NCBI GenBank assembly: GCA_019359615.1
Contig: JAHHHA010000018.1
Span: forward strand, 60,564 to 124,563
From: Cyanosarcina radialis HA8281-LM2
Lineage (GTDB): Bacteria; Cyanobacteriota; Cyanobacteriia; Cyanobacteriales; CCAP-1448
Length of the DNA stretch: 64,000 bases
Reading direction: 5' to 3'
The notes beneath the pieces were generated by a model. That model was not told the DNA's origin. It ran no database searches and was given only the letters and a program-made list of their open reading frames with translations. This document shows positions 49,670-57,199 of this stretch, piece after piece (positions within the stretch are counted from its first letter, which is position 1; every line of letters starts with the position of its first letter). The position numbers and the translations under genes are program-made.

Positions 49670-51634
49670 TCAAGGACTAGAAATAACTATAGCTACCGGA
49701 ATAGTAAAGTGAAACTGACTACCGCGATCTTTCCCTAAAGATTTTGCCCAAATTTTTCCTCCTAATCTTTCGACGATCCGACGGCAAATTACTAGCCCCA
49801 AGCCAGTACCGCCCACACTGCGCTGGAGAAAACCTTCTTCTTGATAAAAACGCTCAAAAATTGCTTCTAACCGATTTGGCTCGATTCCTCGTCCGGTATC
49901 GGTAATAATCACTTCTACCATCCGATTTTTAGGAGAGTTCTCTACAGGATCGGGATCGATCGCTCTAGCAGAGATGGTAACTTTACCGCTAGCAGGGGTA
50001 AACTTACCAGCGTTATCTAACAGTTTTTTTAATATTTCGATTAACCCCTCACCGTCGGCTTGAACTAAAGGCAAGCGATCGGGTAAATCGAGAGTAATTT
50101 TGGGTAATCTATCTAGCAATTGATTGGCTTGCCAGCGACCGATCGCTAAATCTAGAAACTCTGACAGGGAAGTTGGCTCTGGCTGCCAGCTTATCAAACC
50201 GCTTTCTAAGCGCGAGAGCAACAAAAAATCTTGTACTAATTGTCGCAGGCGTTCTAGATCTCCCAAGGCGGTTTGGAGCATAATTTGCTGCGAATCTAGC
50301 GGCATTTGTAAATCGCTAGCTAAACTTTCCAAACACACTTGAATGGTAGAGAGAGGAGTTCTTAACTCGTGTCCGACGATCGCGATGAGGTTACTTTGAG
50401 TGCGTTCTAGATCTGCCAGTTGTTGGTTGAGGTTTTTTACGCCAGTATAAGCTTGAGCCTGCATGAGCGCCACTCCAGCTTGAGCAGCAATAGCTTCTAC
50501 TAAGCCGATATCAGTCTCGTTCCACAGGCGAGCCTCAGCATGGTGTATTTCCAGCATTCCCAGCCAAGTTTCTCGATAGCGAATTGGTACTAATAAAAAC
50601 GATCGAATCTGGTAATGTAACAATTGAGCCTTTAAATCGAGATCGACTTGCAAGCCTAAATCTCGCTCCACATCAGCTACAGCGATCGCTCGATTTTGAG
50701 TTAAGACCTTTTGAAATAAGGGATGGGTAGCTAGCGACCAAATTTCTCCTTGCAAAGCAGGCAGTCCGAACGCTACCGACTCGTACTCGATCGGTACCGC
50801 TGGAGCGGTAGGATGAAAGCGATAGAGCAAGCAACGACAAGAGTTATACACCTGGCCCAATTCTTTGGCGGTAATCCCCAGTACCTCTTCGGGATTTAAA
50901 GAACTGCGAATTGTGGTGGCAATGGAATTAATTAAGCGTTCTCTAAGTTCCTGAGAAGCGATCGCTCGATAGGCTTTTTGCAACTTATATTGACTGGCTT
51001 GCAGATATGTCACCAATCTGGCAGTAAACAGCCTAAAGTCAATCGATGTCAGTTGCCTAGCAGAAGATCTAGCCCTAATTGGGCGGTTTAAACCATACTG
51101 CTGCTTGGTTTCCTCGATCTTGGCAGATAAATCCGGTCGATAGATCGAGATCTCCTCTAGCAACAACTTCGCAGCTTGCAGGCTGACTTGGCGATCGAAA
51201 GTCCAAATTCCTTGAAATTGTCTTCCCTGTTCTAGCTGTGTCGGATCGATAGGGGAACTATACTCTTGACAAATCATGCAGGCGGCATAATTCTGGCCGA
51301 TAATTACTAAATGCCACTCGTGTGCCAAAGGATCGTCGGGAGCCAGAGGAATTGTTGTCTCAGTAACTAAGTCTGAAGCTAGAGCGGGATCTAGCACCCC
51401 TAACAAATAAAGTCGATCGGTATGCTGGGCAATCTTTTGATAGCGGCGGATATCTTGATGATAAAATTGTTGCTTATCAAAATTAACAATGACTAGAGGC
51501 TGGTCTGTCCCAGCTAACACTAAGTCTTCCATGGCGCGAGACAGAGCCATTAAGGAAGCTTTGAAATAAATTTGGGCGCGTAAATGCGGCAGAGTTTGGC
51601 GTAAGCTCTGCAACAAAGATGTTGATAACCTCAT
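49670..51634 (-). CDS. DICT-GAF sensor histidine kinase
   Basis: The 654-residue protein has a DICT domain at about 20-165 (QIYFKASLMALSRAMEDLVL), a helical linker, a GAF domain at about 235-390 (FLLVPIRYRETWLGMLEIHH), a HisKA domain with phospho-His in IVGHELRTPLSTIQVCLESL at about 412, and an HATPase at about 515-650 (LLDNAGKFTPASGKVTIS, ITDTGRGIE, GGTGLGLVICRRI). There are no membrane segments, so it is cytoplasmic. The TGA stop is formed by the GTGTCAA end of the neighbouring TnpB element, so the last residues (ISSP) may be altered, but all domains are complete. Confidence 0.9.
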   Translation of the reverse strand: MRLSTSLLQSLRQTLPHLRAQIYFKASLMALSRAMEDLVLAGTDQPLVIVNFDKQQFYHQDIRRYQKIAQHTDRLYLLGVLDPALASDLVTETTIPLAPDDPLAHEWHLVIIGQNYAACMICQEYSSPIDPTQLEQGRQFQGIWTFDRQVSLQAAKLLLEEISIYRPDLSAKIEETKQQYGLNRPIRARSSARQLTSIDFRLFTARLVTYLQASQYKLQKAYRAIASQELRERLINSIATTIRSSLNPEEVLGITAKELGQVYNSCRCLLYRFHPTAPAVPIEYESVAFGLPALQGEIWSLATHPLFQKVLTQNRAIAVADVERDLGLQVDLDLKAQLLHYQIRSFLLVPIRYRETWLGMLEIHHAEARLWNETDIGLVEAIAAQAGVALMQAQAYTGVKNLNQQLADLERTQSNLIAIVGHELRTPLSTIQVCLESLASDLQMPLDSQQIMLQTALGDLERLRQLVQDFLLLSRLESGLISWQPEPTSLSEFLDLAIGRWQANQLLDRLPKITLDLPDRLPLVQADGEGLIEILKKLLDNAGKFTPASGKVTISARAIDPDPVENSPKNRMVEVIITDTGRGIEPNRLEAIFERFYQEEGFLQRSVGGTGLGLVICRRIVERLGGKIWAKSLGKDRGSQFHFTIPVAIVISSP

Positions 51635-51652
51635 CAGAATTTAGAATGCAGG

Positions 51653-51676
51653 AGTTTAGAAGTTTAGAAGTTTAAT
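51653..51676. repeat. GTTTAGAA octamer repeat upstream of the DICT kinase
   Basis: Two to three units of TTTAGAAG (51653-51676) lie 20-40 bp upstream of the kinase start codon. Confidence 0.6.
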
Positions 51677-51769
51677 AACTTCCTACTCCCCACAGCATTG
51701 TTAGTAATAGGTTTTCTGTTTTTGACTTTTGTACGGATGCGAGATCTTGCGTCTCTAAGTTTTCTTTGG

Positions 51770-52384
51770 CTAAGCACTCAGTTCTAGTTCCCGGATGTTT
51801 TCGACAGGGAGTTTAGTTTGACCCCAATCGACTCCGGTTAAATCTGCTTCTGCGAGATTGGCTTGGCGTATATCTGCTCTTGGCAATAAAGCTTTGACCA
51901 GATTTGCCCGATATAAATCTGCATATCTGAGTTTGGCACCTGTCAGATTAGCCCTAGATAAATTGGCTCCTACCAAGTTGGCACCGCTCAGGTCGGCATA
52001 GCGCAAATCTGCCCCCGTTAAGTTAGCACCGCTCAAGTCGGCATAGCGCAAATCTGCTAACCGTAAGTCAGCTTTACTCAAACAGGCTTGATGTAAATCG
52101 GCGTTATTCATAGCCGCACGGATGGCGTTGGCTTTGCTTAAGTTAGCTCCGATTAAGAAAGCTCCTTGAAAATTAGTTCTCCACAAATTTGCTTCTACCA
52201 GAGTGGCTTCGATCGAGTTAGACCTGCGTAAGTTACTTACTGATAGGTTGGCTCTAGTCAGGTTTGCCTGACTCAGACTGACACCTACTAAGCAAACCTC
52301 GTTCAGGTTAGCTGCTTCCAAGCTGGCTCGATCGAAATTCCGCTCTCCTCGCGCGTAAAGCCGAAGAAGTTGGTCAGTATCCAT
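51770..52384 (-). CDS. Pentapeptide-repeat protein
   Basis: The 204-residue protein is almost entirely A(N/D)Lxx pentapeptide repeats from about residue 20 to 190 (for example LSQANLTRANLSVSNLRRSN and the duplicated LRYADLSGANL), so it should form a right-handed four-sided beta-helix. There is no signal peptide. Near-identical 30-bp stretches encode the LRYADLSGANL repeats, suggesting recent internal duplication. The function of such cyanobacterial proteins is unknown. Confidence 0.9.
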   Translation of the reverse strand: MDTDQLLRLYARGERNFDRASLEAANLNEVCLVGVSLSQANLTRANLSVSNLRRSNSIEATLVEANLWRTNFQGAFLIGANLSKANAIRAAMNNADLHQACLSKADLRLADLRYADLSGANLTGADLRYADLSGANLVGANLSRANLTGAKLRYADLYRANLVKALLPRADIRQANLAEADLTGVDWGQTKLPVENIRELELSA

Positions 52385-52686
52385 CAAAGTTGCTCTCCAC
52401 CTCTAAATTGATATACGGCATTTCTTAATTCGGTCGGTAATATTATGTAAATTATTGTAACAAATTATGAACACTTGTAACTATCGAGTTAGTTATGTGG
52501 TATTTAATCCTAACTATCTAACTGATAAATAATACTTATGTTGTTCGATCTTAGTTTTGTTGCCGGATATGCTGGAACATTTCGATCGGGGCACACCGAG
52601 AAAGTAATTGGCATCTTCGTTATGGAATGGCGATCTTTTCGCTTGTAGATTTAAATACTTCTTCTCTTTAAATATTCGCTAAAGAT
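52385..52686. other. AT-rich divergent intergenic region
   Basis: This region separates the pentapeptide-repeat gene (leftward) from the LRR gene (rightward). I see no open frame, hairpin or repeat of note. A TTAAATA sequence near 52670 is the only promoter-like feature. Confidence 0.4.
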
Positions 52687-53475
52687 ATGAAAACAGTTTT
52701 TGGCTGTGGGTTATTCTGCTTGTCGTTGCAACTCTTACAAGTTACAGCAACTAGCGTACAGTCCGCGCCACCTCAAAGTTTTGCCCAATGGTGTCAGCGC
52801 AAAAATTCTGTCCCTGCGGCGACTAGACAGACGATCGAGGTATTGCTGAAAAAAGCGACAACAAATAACTGTAAATTAGCAGATTCTAGACTTCGATCTG
52901 GTACTCTCCTCGATCTCAATGACAGCGAAATTAGCGATCTCACGCCGCTGGCTAGTTTGAATAATTTAATTTATCTCTGGCTCGGTAACAACAAAATTAG
53001 CGATCTGACACCGTTAGCGAGTTTGAGTAATTTATCCGAACTTCATCTCACTAACAATCGCATCAGCGATCTCAGGCCAGTAGCAGGATTAACTAAGGTG
53101 AGTGTTGTCTATCTCAGCCACAATCAGATTAGCGATTTACGACCGCTTGCCAGCTTGAGCAATGTGTACTACATCACATTGGATAACAATCAGATTAGCG
53201 ACCTCACGCCGCTGGCTAGCATGAGGAGGTTGAGTACCATCTATCTAGAAAAAAATCGCATCAGCGATGTCAAACCCCTAGTAGCATTAAGCGGAACCTT
53301 GCGAGAACTCAATCTCAACGACAACCAGATTAGGGATTTACGACCGCTGGCAGCCTTACGTAAATTAGAACAGCTTCACGCACGTAACAATCCACTCTCT
53401 GACAAAACTTGTCCGATCCAACGTCCTCCTACTTTTACTATTTTTGATGCTTATTCTGTCTGTAGATTTGATTAG
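52687..53475 (+). CDS. Exported leucine-rich-repeat protein
   Basis: The 262-residue protein has a signal peptide (about 1-27), a short helical domain with two Cys (FAQWCQRKN, NNCKLADSR), and six or seven 22-residue internalin-type LRR units of the form ISDLTPLASLxNLxxLxLxxN at about 75-240. It closes with a Cys-containing cap (KTCPIQRPP, YSVCRFD). It is probably a periplasmic or surface protein for protein-protein contact. The binding partner is unknown. Confidence 0.88.
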   Translation: MKTVFGCGLFCLSLQLLQVTATSVQSAPPQSFAQWCQRKNSVPAATRQTIEVLLKKATTNNCKLADSRLRSGTLLDLNDSEISDLTPLASLNNLIYLWLGNNKISDLTPLASLSNLSELHLTNNRISDLRPVAGLTKVSVVYLSHNQISDLRPLASLSNVYYITLDNNQISDLTPLASMRRLSTIYLEKNRISDVKPLVALSGTLRELNLNDNQIRDLRPLAALRKLEQLHARNNPLSDKTCPIQRPPTFTIFDAYSVCRFD

Positions 53476-53508
53476 ACCGCGATTTTAGTTGTAACCACCG
53501 AGTCAACG

Positions 53509-53535
53509 AAAAAACCCCAGCTTGCGGCTGAGGCT
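53509..53535 (-). terminator. Factor-independent terminator (minus strand) of the Psb34-like gene
   Basis: On the minus strand CCTCAGC (53533-53527) pairs with GCTGGGG (53521-53515) over a CGCAA loop and is followed by TTTTTT. It lies about 50 bp after the Psb34-like stop codon and faces the end of the convergent LRR gene. Confidence 0.8.
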
Positions 53536-53583
53536 TAAATAACAGAGAGATTGAAGAGATTCCTAAATGAAGGCTTTGAAAGA

Positions 53584-53754
53584 TTAGCTAATAGCAAAGG
53601 TAATGAAAAACAAGGCGCTGACAAACGCAACCGCTAGTGCCCCTTGAAGTGCATACCGACGCTGTTCGGTTGGGGTAGGATAATCGGCTACGTAAACTTT
53701 AGGTTCGATAGCAAAGTTATCTAATTTTCCTTGGTCGTCAACGATGTAGCTCAC
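53584..53754 (-). CDS. Psb34-like photosystem II assembly protein (56 residues)
   Basis: A GTG at 53754 with AAGGAA about 8 bases upstream starts a 56-codon gene: MSYIVDDQGKLDNFAIEPKV, then YVADYPTPEQRRYALQGALA and VAFVSALFFITFAIS. It has a polar N-terminal arm and a single C-terminal membrane helix (about 37-55). Length, layout and the NFAIEPKVY and PTPEQ segments fit the ssl1498/Psb34 group, which binds CP47 assembly intermediates and influences Hlip attachment. I am sure it is a gene and fairly, not fully, sure of the family. A terminator follows. Confidence 0.75.
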   Translation of the reverse strand: MSYIVDDQGKLDNFAIEPKVYVADYPTPTEQRRYALQGALAVAFVSALFFITFAIS

Positions 53755-54019
53755 AGTGCTTTTTCCTTACGCGGTTTCTATGTAAATAAATGTAACAGCA
53801 TTTTTCGCAAAATGCAACGTTTTGTTAAGGCAATTTTTAATAAATGTTAACTAGACTATTTATAAGTAATGCTTAACAAGGCTTTATTCCTTATGCAATA
53901 AGGCTTTCTGCGATTGAGAGCAAGTAGCGATCGCAATTTTTATGAGAAAGATTGTTACAAAAGTAAACATTGCGTTATATTTTTGGTAAATGTCCCTCTA
54001 GAAGAGGAGAGAGGCTAAG

Positions 54020-54223
54020 ATGCTAGAGCAATTAACTCGCTTTTTAGGCGAAGAAATGGGGATACCAGCAGCAGAGATTGCGATTGCCCAGCGTTTCTTA
54101 GAGAAAAATACTCAGCAGCATCCCGAACGCAACTCATATTTGTTACCAATGGTTCTGTGGCAGTACGGGCTGTTAACCTTAGAACAACTCGATCGACTTT
54201 TCGATTGGCTTGAGAGAGCTTAA
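54020..54223 (+). CDS. DUF2949 protein
   Basis: The 67-residue helical protein (MLEQLTRFLGEEMGIPAAEI, then YLLPMVLWQYGLLTLEQLDR) fits DUF2949, a small cyanobacterial family of unknown function. GGAGAGAGG is well placed before the ATG. The SDR gene follows after 95 bp that contain purine and heptamer repeats. Confidence 0.85.
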   Translation: MLEQLTRFLGEEMGIPAAEIAIAQRFLEKNTQQHPERNSYLLPMVLWQYGLLTLEQLDRLFDWLERA

Positions 54224-54310
54224 TAGAGAGAGGAGAAGGGAGACACGGCGAGGGGAGAAGTAGAGAATAGCCTATGCCCCATGCCCTATGCCCTATGCCC
54301 CATGCCCCAT
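54224..54310. repeat. GAGAGGAGA purine tract and ATGCCCC/ATGCCCT heptamers
   Basis: A purine-rich stretch (54224-54262) is followed by five units of the GGGCAT(A/G) family in opposite orientation (54271-54310). The array ends 8 bases before the SDR start codon and so occupies its ribosome-binding position. Confidence 0.85.
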
Positions 54311-54318
54311 AAACTTCT

Positions 54319-55311
54319 ATGAAATACTTCCTTACAGGTGCCACAGGCTTTATTGGCAAACGAGTAGCACAACAATTGGTGCAAGCGAACCATGAAGTTA
54401 TCGCTATAGTTCGCAACCCAGCCAAAGCCAAAGAATTAGCTGATTTGGGCGTGACCTTGCATTCAGGGGATATCACCAACAAAGAGAGTATGCGCCTTCC
54501 CATGCAGGGAGTAGATGGCATCTTTCACATTGCTGGGTGGTACAAAATTGGTGCATCTGCTCAAGCCAAGGCCCAAGGAGAACAAATTAATGTTCTTGGC
54601 ACTAGGAACGTACTGGAGATGATGCAAGAGTTACAAATCCCTAAAGGAGTTTACACCAGCACTTTAGCGGTGTTCTCAGATACGGGCGGTAGGTTAGTGG
54701 ATGAGACTTATCGTTTCAACGGAGAACACTTAAGCAAGTACGATCGCACTAAATGGGTAGCTCATTACGAAGTCGCCGACCCAATGATAGCAGCGGGTTT
54801 ACCCCTAGTTATCGTGCAACCGGGATTGGTTTACGGGCCGGGAGATACTAGCAACGCCCACACTACATTCGTGCAATACTTGCAGCGCCAGTTACCTACG
54901 ATCCCCAGCCAAACGGCTTACAGTTGGGCGCACGTTGACGATATTGCTCGCGCCCACATCTTAGCAATGGAAAAAGGCCAGCCAGGAGAAAGTTACATTA
55001 TTGGAGGCCCGACGCATACCTTAGTTTCTGCCTTGGAAATTGCCGAAGAAATTACAGGTATCCCAGCACCTCGGATGAAAGCGCCGCCAGCGATGATAAA
55101 AGCGATGTCATCGTTAATGGGAGTAATCGGAAAAATTGCCCCGCTGCCAGAAATGTACGATCCAGAACTTTTGCGAATTTTAGCCGGAGTGACCTATATT
55201 GGCGATAATTCTAAAGCTAAACGCGAACTGGGGTACGAGCCGCGATCGCTTAAAGCAGGATTGACTGAAACTTTACAATACGAAATGAAATTGCTAGGGA
55301 TGCGATCCTAA
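54319..55311 (+). CDS. Extended SDR / NAD-dependent epimerase-type oxidoreductase
   Basis: The 330-residue protein begins MKYFLTGATGFIGKRVAQQL with the GxxGxxG NAD(P)-binding motif and continues GDITNKESM, GIFHIAGWYKIG and the active-site region YDRTKWVAHYEV (YxxxK at about 148-152). It resembles dihydroflavonol-4-reductase-like and hopanoid-associated epimerases. Substrate unknown. No ribosome site is visible because a heptamer array precedes the ATG. Confidence 0.87.
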   Translation: MKYFLTGATGFIGKRVAQQLVQANHEVIAIVRNPAKAKELADLGVTLHSGDITNKESMRLPMQGVDGIFHIAGWYKIGASAQAKAQGEQINVLGTRNVLEMMQELQIPKGVYTSTLAVFSDTGGRLVDETYRFNGEHLSKYDRTKWVAHYEVADPMIAAGLPLVIVQPGLVYGPGDTSNAHTTFVQYLQRQLPTIPSQTAYSWAHVDDIARAHILAMEKGQPGESYIIGGPTHTLVSALEIAEEITGIPAPRMKAPPAMIKAMSSLMGVIGKIAPLPEMYDPELLRILAGVTYIGDNSKAKRELGYEPRSLKAGLTETLQYEMKLLGMRS

Positions 55312-55367
55312 GTAGGTAGGCTTTCATTAATGATAAAGTTCGAGCCGGAGCATAGGGCATAGATATA

Positions 55368-55746
55368 TATAGCGGTTCTCGATTTGATGCGATACACTTC
55401 GACCTCTCCCCAAACCCCTCCCCTACGAGGGAGGGGCTTTCCCCCCCTTCCCACCTCTCCCTGCCCTCTCCTGAGAGGCTACCGTGTATACATAAATCCC
55501 CCAAAGCTTGGCTAGACGGGCTTGCCCTCATCCCCCAGCCCCTTCTCCCAAGCTTGGGAGAAGGGGAGAACGTGGAACTTTGGTCTTTCTTCCCCCTCTC
55601 CCACTGTTGGGAGAGGGGGATTGAGGGGGTGAGGGCGAGATGTGTATACACCGTAGCCTGAGAGGAGAGGGTAAAGGAAGTTTCTTTTGGTTGGAAGGGG
55701 GGTAGGGGGGTTAGGTCTGTATTCCACTAATTTGAGAAACGCTATA
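55368..55746. mobile_element. MITE-like element with TATAGCG(G/T)TTCTC ends, carrying a nested element
   Basis: The left end TATAGCGGTTCTCGATTTG and right end CAAATTAGT-type sequence reading TATAGCGTTTCTCAAATTAG on the minus strand are inverted repeats. The body holds CCCTCTCC/GGAGAGGG palindromes. A second element (55478-55657) is inserted in it. The outer right end finishes at 55746, directly against the Rubisco activase stop codon (55747-55749). Confidence 0.7.
55478..55657. mobile_element. Nested MITE-like element with 7-bp direct repeats
   Basis: The ends are GCTACCGTGTATACAT and, inverted, ATGTGTATACACCGTAGC. The flanks are identical 7-bp direct repeats CTGAGAG (55471-55477 and 55658-55664). 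Inside are two palindromes: CTTCTCCCAAG with its inverse, and CCCCCTCTCCCA with TGGGAGAGGGGG. Removing the insert restores a CCCTCTCCTGAGAGGAGAGG palindrome of the outer element. Confidence 0.75.
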
Positions 55747-57111
55747 TCATTTATTCTGCTTAGTTACCGATCCTGGTCTTTGGATAACCTTTTCTATTAC
55801 TCGCCGCTTGGCTTTTGGATCGATCGCAATCAGCCGAACGTAATCGTTTGGGCGCTCTGCTAAAAAGCTTTCAACCTCAGCAATTACTTCTGGCGCTTGG
55901 TTCGCGGAGATCGTCGGATAGGTTTTCCAAGCCCCCATGCGAAAGTGGCGATCGTCTGCATATTCTAGAGCTAGGCGGTAGCCATTTTGGAGGATATCTT
56001 GTAACTGCTGTAAACCTTCTGAAGATAATCGATCGAAAGTGGGTTTAGCATTACCTGGTGTCACCTCACCCCATTCGATAGACTCGCGGCTGCGCCCGTC
56101 CTCTCTCCGATTCCTCCCTACTTCCCTGTTTAACGGAGGAGTGGGAGAAGAGTGCCCGTTAGGCTGGGGTGAGGGCTGGTTTTCAAAATTGGATTGACGC
56201 TCGGCATTTGTGTCTTCTGAAGAAATAGAGAAACGAATCGGGTTGTATTGTTCTACTAAACGCGATCGATACACTTGTTCCTGTTCTTGCACCATCGAGT
56301 TACCGAACTCAATTAAGTGCGACAAGCTGAAATCGGGTGGTTTAAACTCAGGGAGTCGATCGCTACTATTAACTACTCGCATCGATACCCGTTCCAATCC
56401 GACTCGATCGATGAATTGGCGAATTTGTTCGTCGTAAAGACGCGATCGCAAAGCACTAAAGAAATCCACTGGGCGATCGCTAAAAGTATCGACTAGCTGT
56501 TCGATTTCTCTTGGAGACAGTTTATCTGGCTCAAAAATTCCCCCGACGATTCCTATTTTCTCTTCGCGATTTGGTTCCCAGTAGAATTTTTCCATCCGAC
56601 CATCGCGAATTAAAGGGGCGTACAGCGTTGAAAAGTCGTTGCCCGTAACGATAATCGGGACGCGGTGTAGAGGGGTAGCGTCGTAACTTCCAGGAAGTTG
56701 CACGTCGGTAGGACGATCGGCAATATTCATCAACGTGCCATTCACCAACTGCGTATTGACGGTATATTGAGTGCCTTTATCGAATCGTCCAGCCCCAGCA
56801 TCTAAATCGTCGATCTTCAGTACGCACATCTTACCCCTGACTTTGATTAACTCAGCCGCTTCTCGATATCGCAACCGAATCAACCGCGCCGGATCGCCAG
56901 CATCGGGGCTTTCCAACTCTCCGGCCGACATTTGAATCGCTTCAATTCCCATCTGCTGGAAGATTAACTCGCATTGAAACGACTTTCCTTCGCCTTTGTG
57001 GCCGTGAATTCCCAAAATCAGGGGAACTCTGACTCCAGGAAGGTCGAGAAAATTCTTAGTGATGTGAACTGCGACTTTATCGAGAAAACGAGGAGAAATG
57101 TAGTAGGACAT
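55747..57111 (-). CDS. rca: Rubisco activase with C-terminal Rubisco small-subunit-like domain
   Basis: The 454-residue protein starts MSYYISPRFLDKVAVHITKN and has a Walker A GHKGEGKS (37-44), Walker B VLKIDDLDAG at about 99, and TGNDFSTLYAPLIRDGRMEK, as in cyanobacterial Rca AAA+ proteins. The C-terminal about 95 residues (TFDRLSSEGLQQLQDILQNG, FRMGAWKTYP) form the SSUL domain that docks Rca to Rubisco in carboxysomes. The linker (about 310-342) is encoded by an interspersed repeat. I start at the ATG at 57111; a longer frame to 57207 reads through a GGAATTC repeat and into the next gene. Confidence 0.92.
   Translation of the reverse strand: MSYYISPRFLDKVAVHITKNFLDLPGVRVPLILGIHGHKGEGKSFQCELIFQQMGIEAIQMSAGELESPDAGDPARLIRLRYREAAELIKVRGKMCVLKIDDLDAGAGRFDKGTQYTVNTQLVNGTLMNIADRPTDVQLPGSYDATPLHRVPIIVTGNDFSTLYAPLIRDGRMEKFYWEPNREEKIGIVGGIFEPDKLSPREIEQLVDTFSDRPVDFFSALRSRLYDEQIRQFIDRVGLERVSMRVVNSSDRLPEFKPPDFSLSHLIEFGNSMVQEQEQVYRSRLVEQYNPIRFSISSEDTNAERQSNFENQPSPQPNGHSSPTPPLNREVGRNRREDGRSRESIEWGEVTPGNAKPTFDRLSSEGLQQLQDILQNGYRLALEYADDRHFRMGAWKTYPTISANQAPEVIAEVESFLAERPNDYVRLIAIDPKAKRRVIEKVIQRPGSVTKQNK
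56085..56180. repeat. CCCTCACCCCAGCC repeat within the Rubisco activase linker
   Basis: On the minus strand this reads CAGCCCTCACCCCAGCCTAA, then CGGGCACTCTTCTCCC, the same pattern as the repeat at the murD end (CAGCCCTCACCCCGCCCTGA, then CGGGCACCCCTCTCCC). It is in frame and codes for QPSPQPNGHSSPTPPLN and following residues. Confidence 0.7.
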
Positions 57112-57118
57112 AGTGAGT

Positions 57119-57143
57119 GCGGAATTCGGAATTCGGAATTCGG
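57119..57143. repeat. GGAATTC(G) octamer repeat
   Basis: Three CGGAATTC-type units lie just upstream of the Rubisco activase ATG (57111) and after the end of the hybrid kinase gene. Confidence 0.8.
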
Positions 57144-57199
57144 AGTTTAGAAGTTGGGAAGGGTTTTGCCAAAAATGCTGGGGACATCTCCATCTAATT

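Larger units (their letters stand above)
48371..49672 (+). mobile_element. IS200/IS605-type element carrying tnpB only
   Basis: The left side has imperfect hairpins GCACT/AGTGC (48375-48388) and ATGAT/ATCAT (48395-48413) before tnpB. The right side has a strong hairpin TCCCACGGTT (49635-49644) / AACCGTGGGA (49657-49666) followed by GTGTCAA. No tnpA is present, so it would need a transposase in trans. Exact ends are estimated; single-strand transposition of this family leaves no target duplication. Confidence 0.75.
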
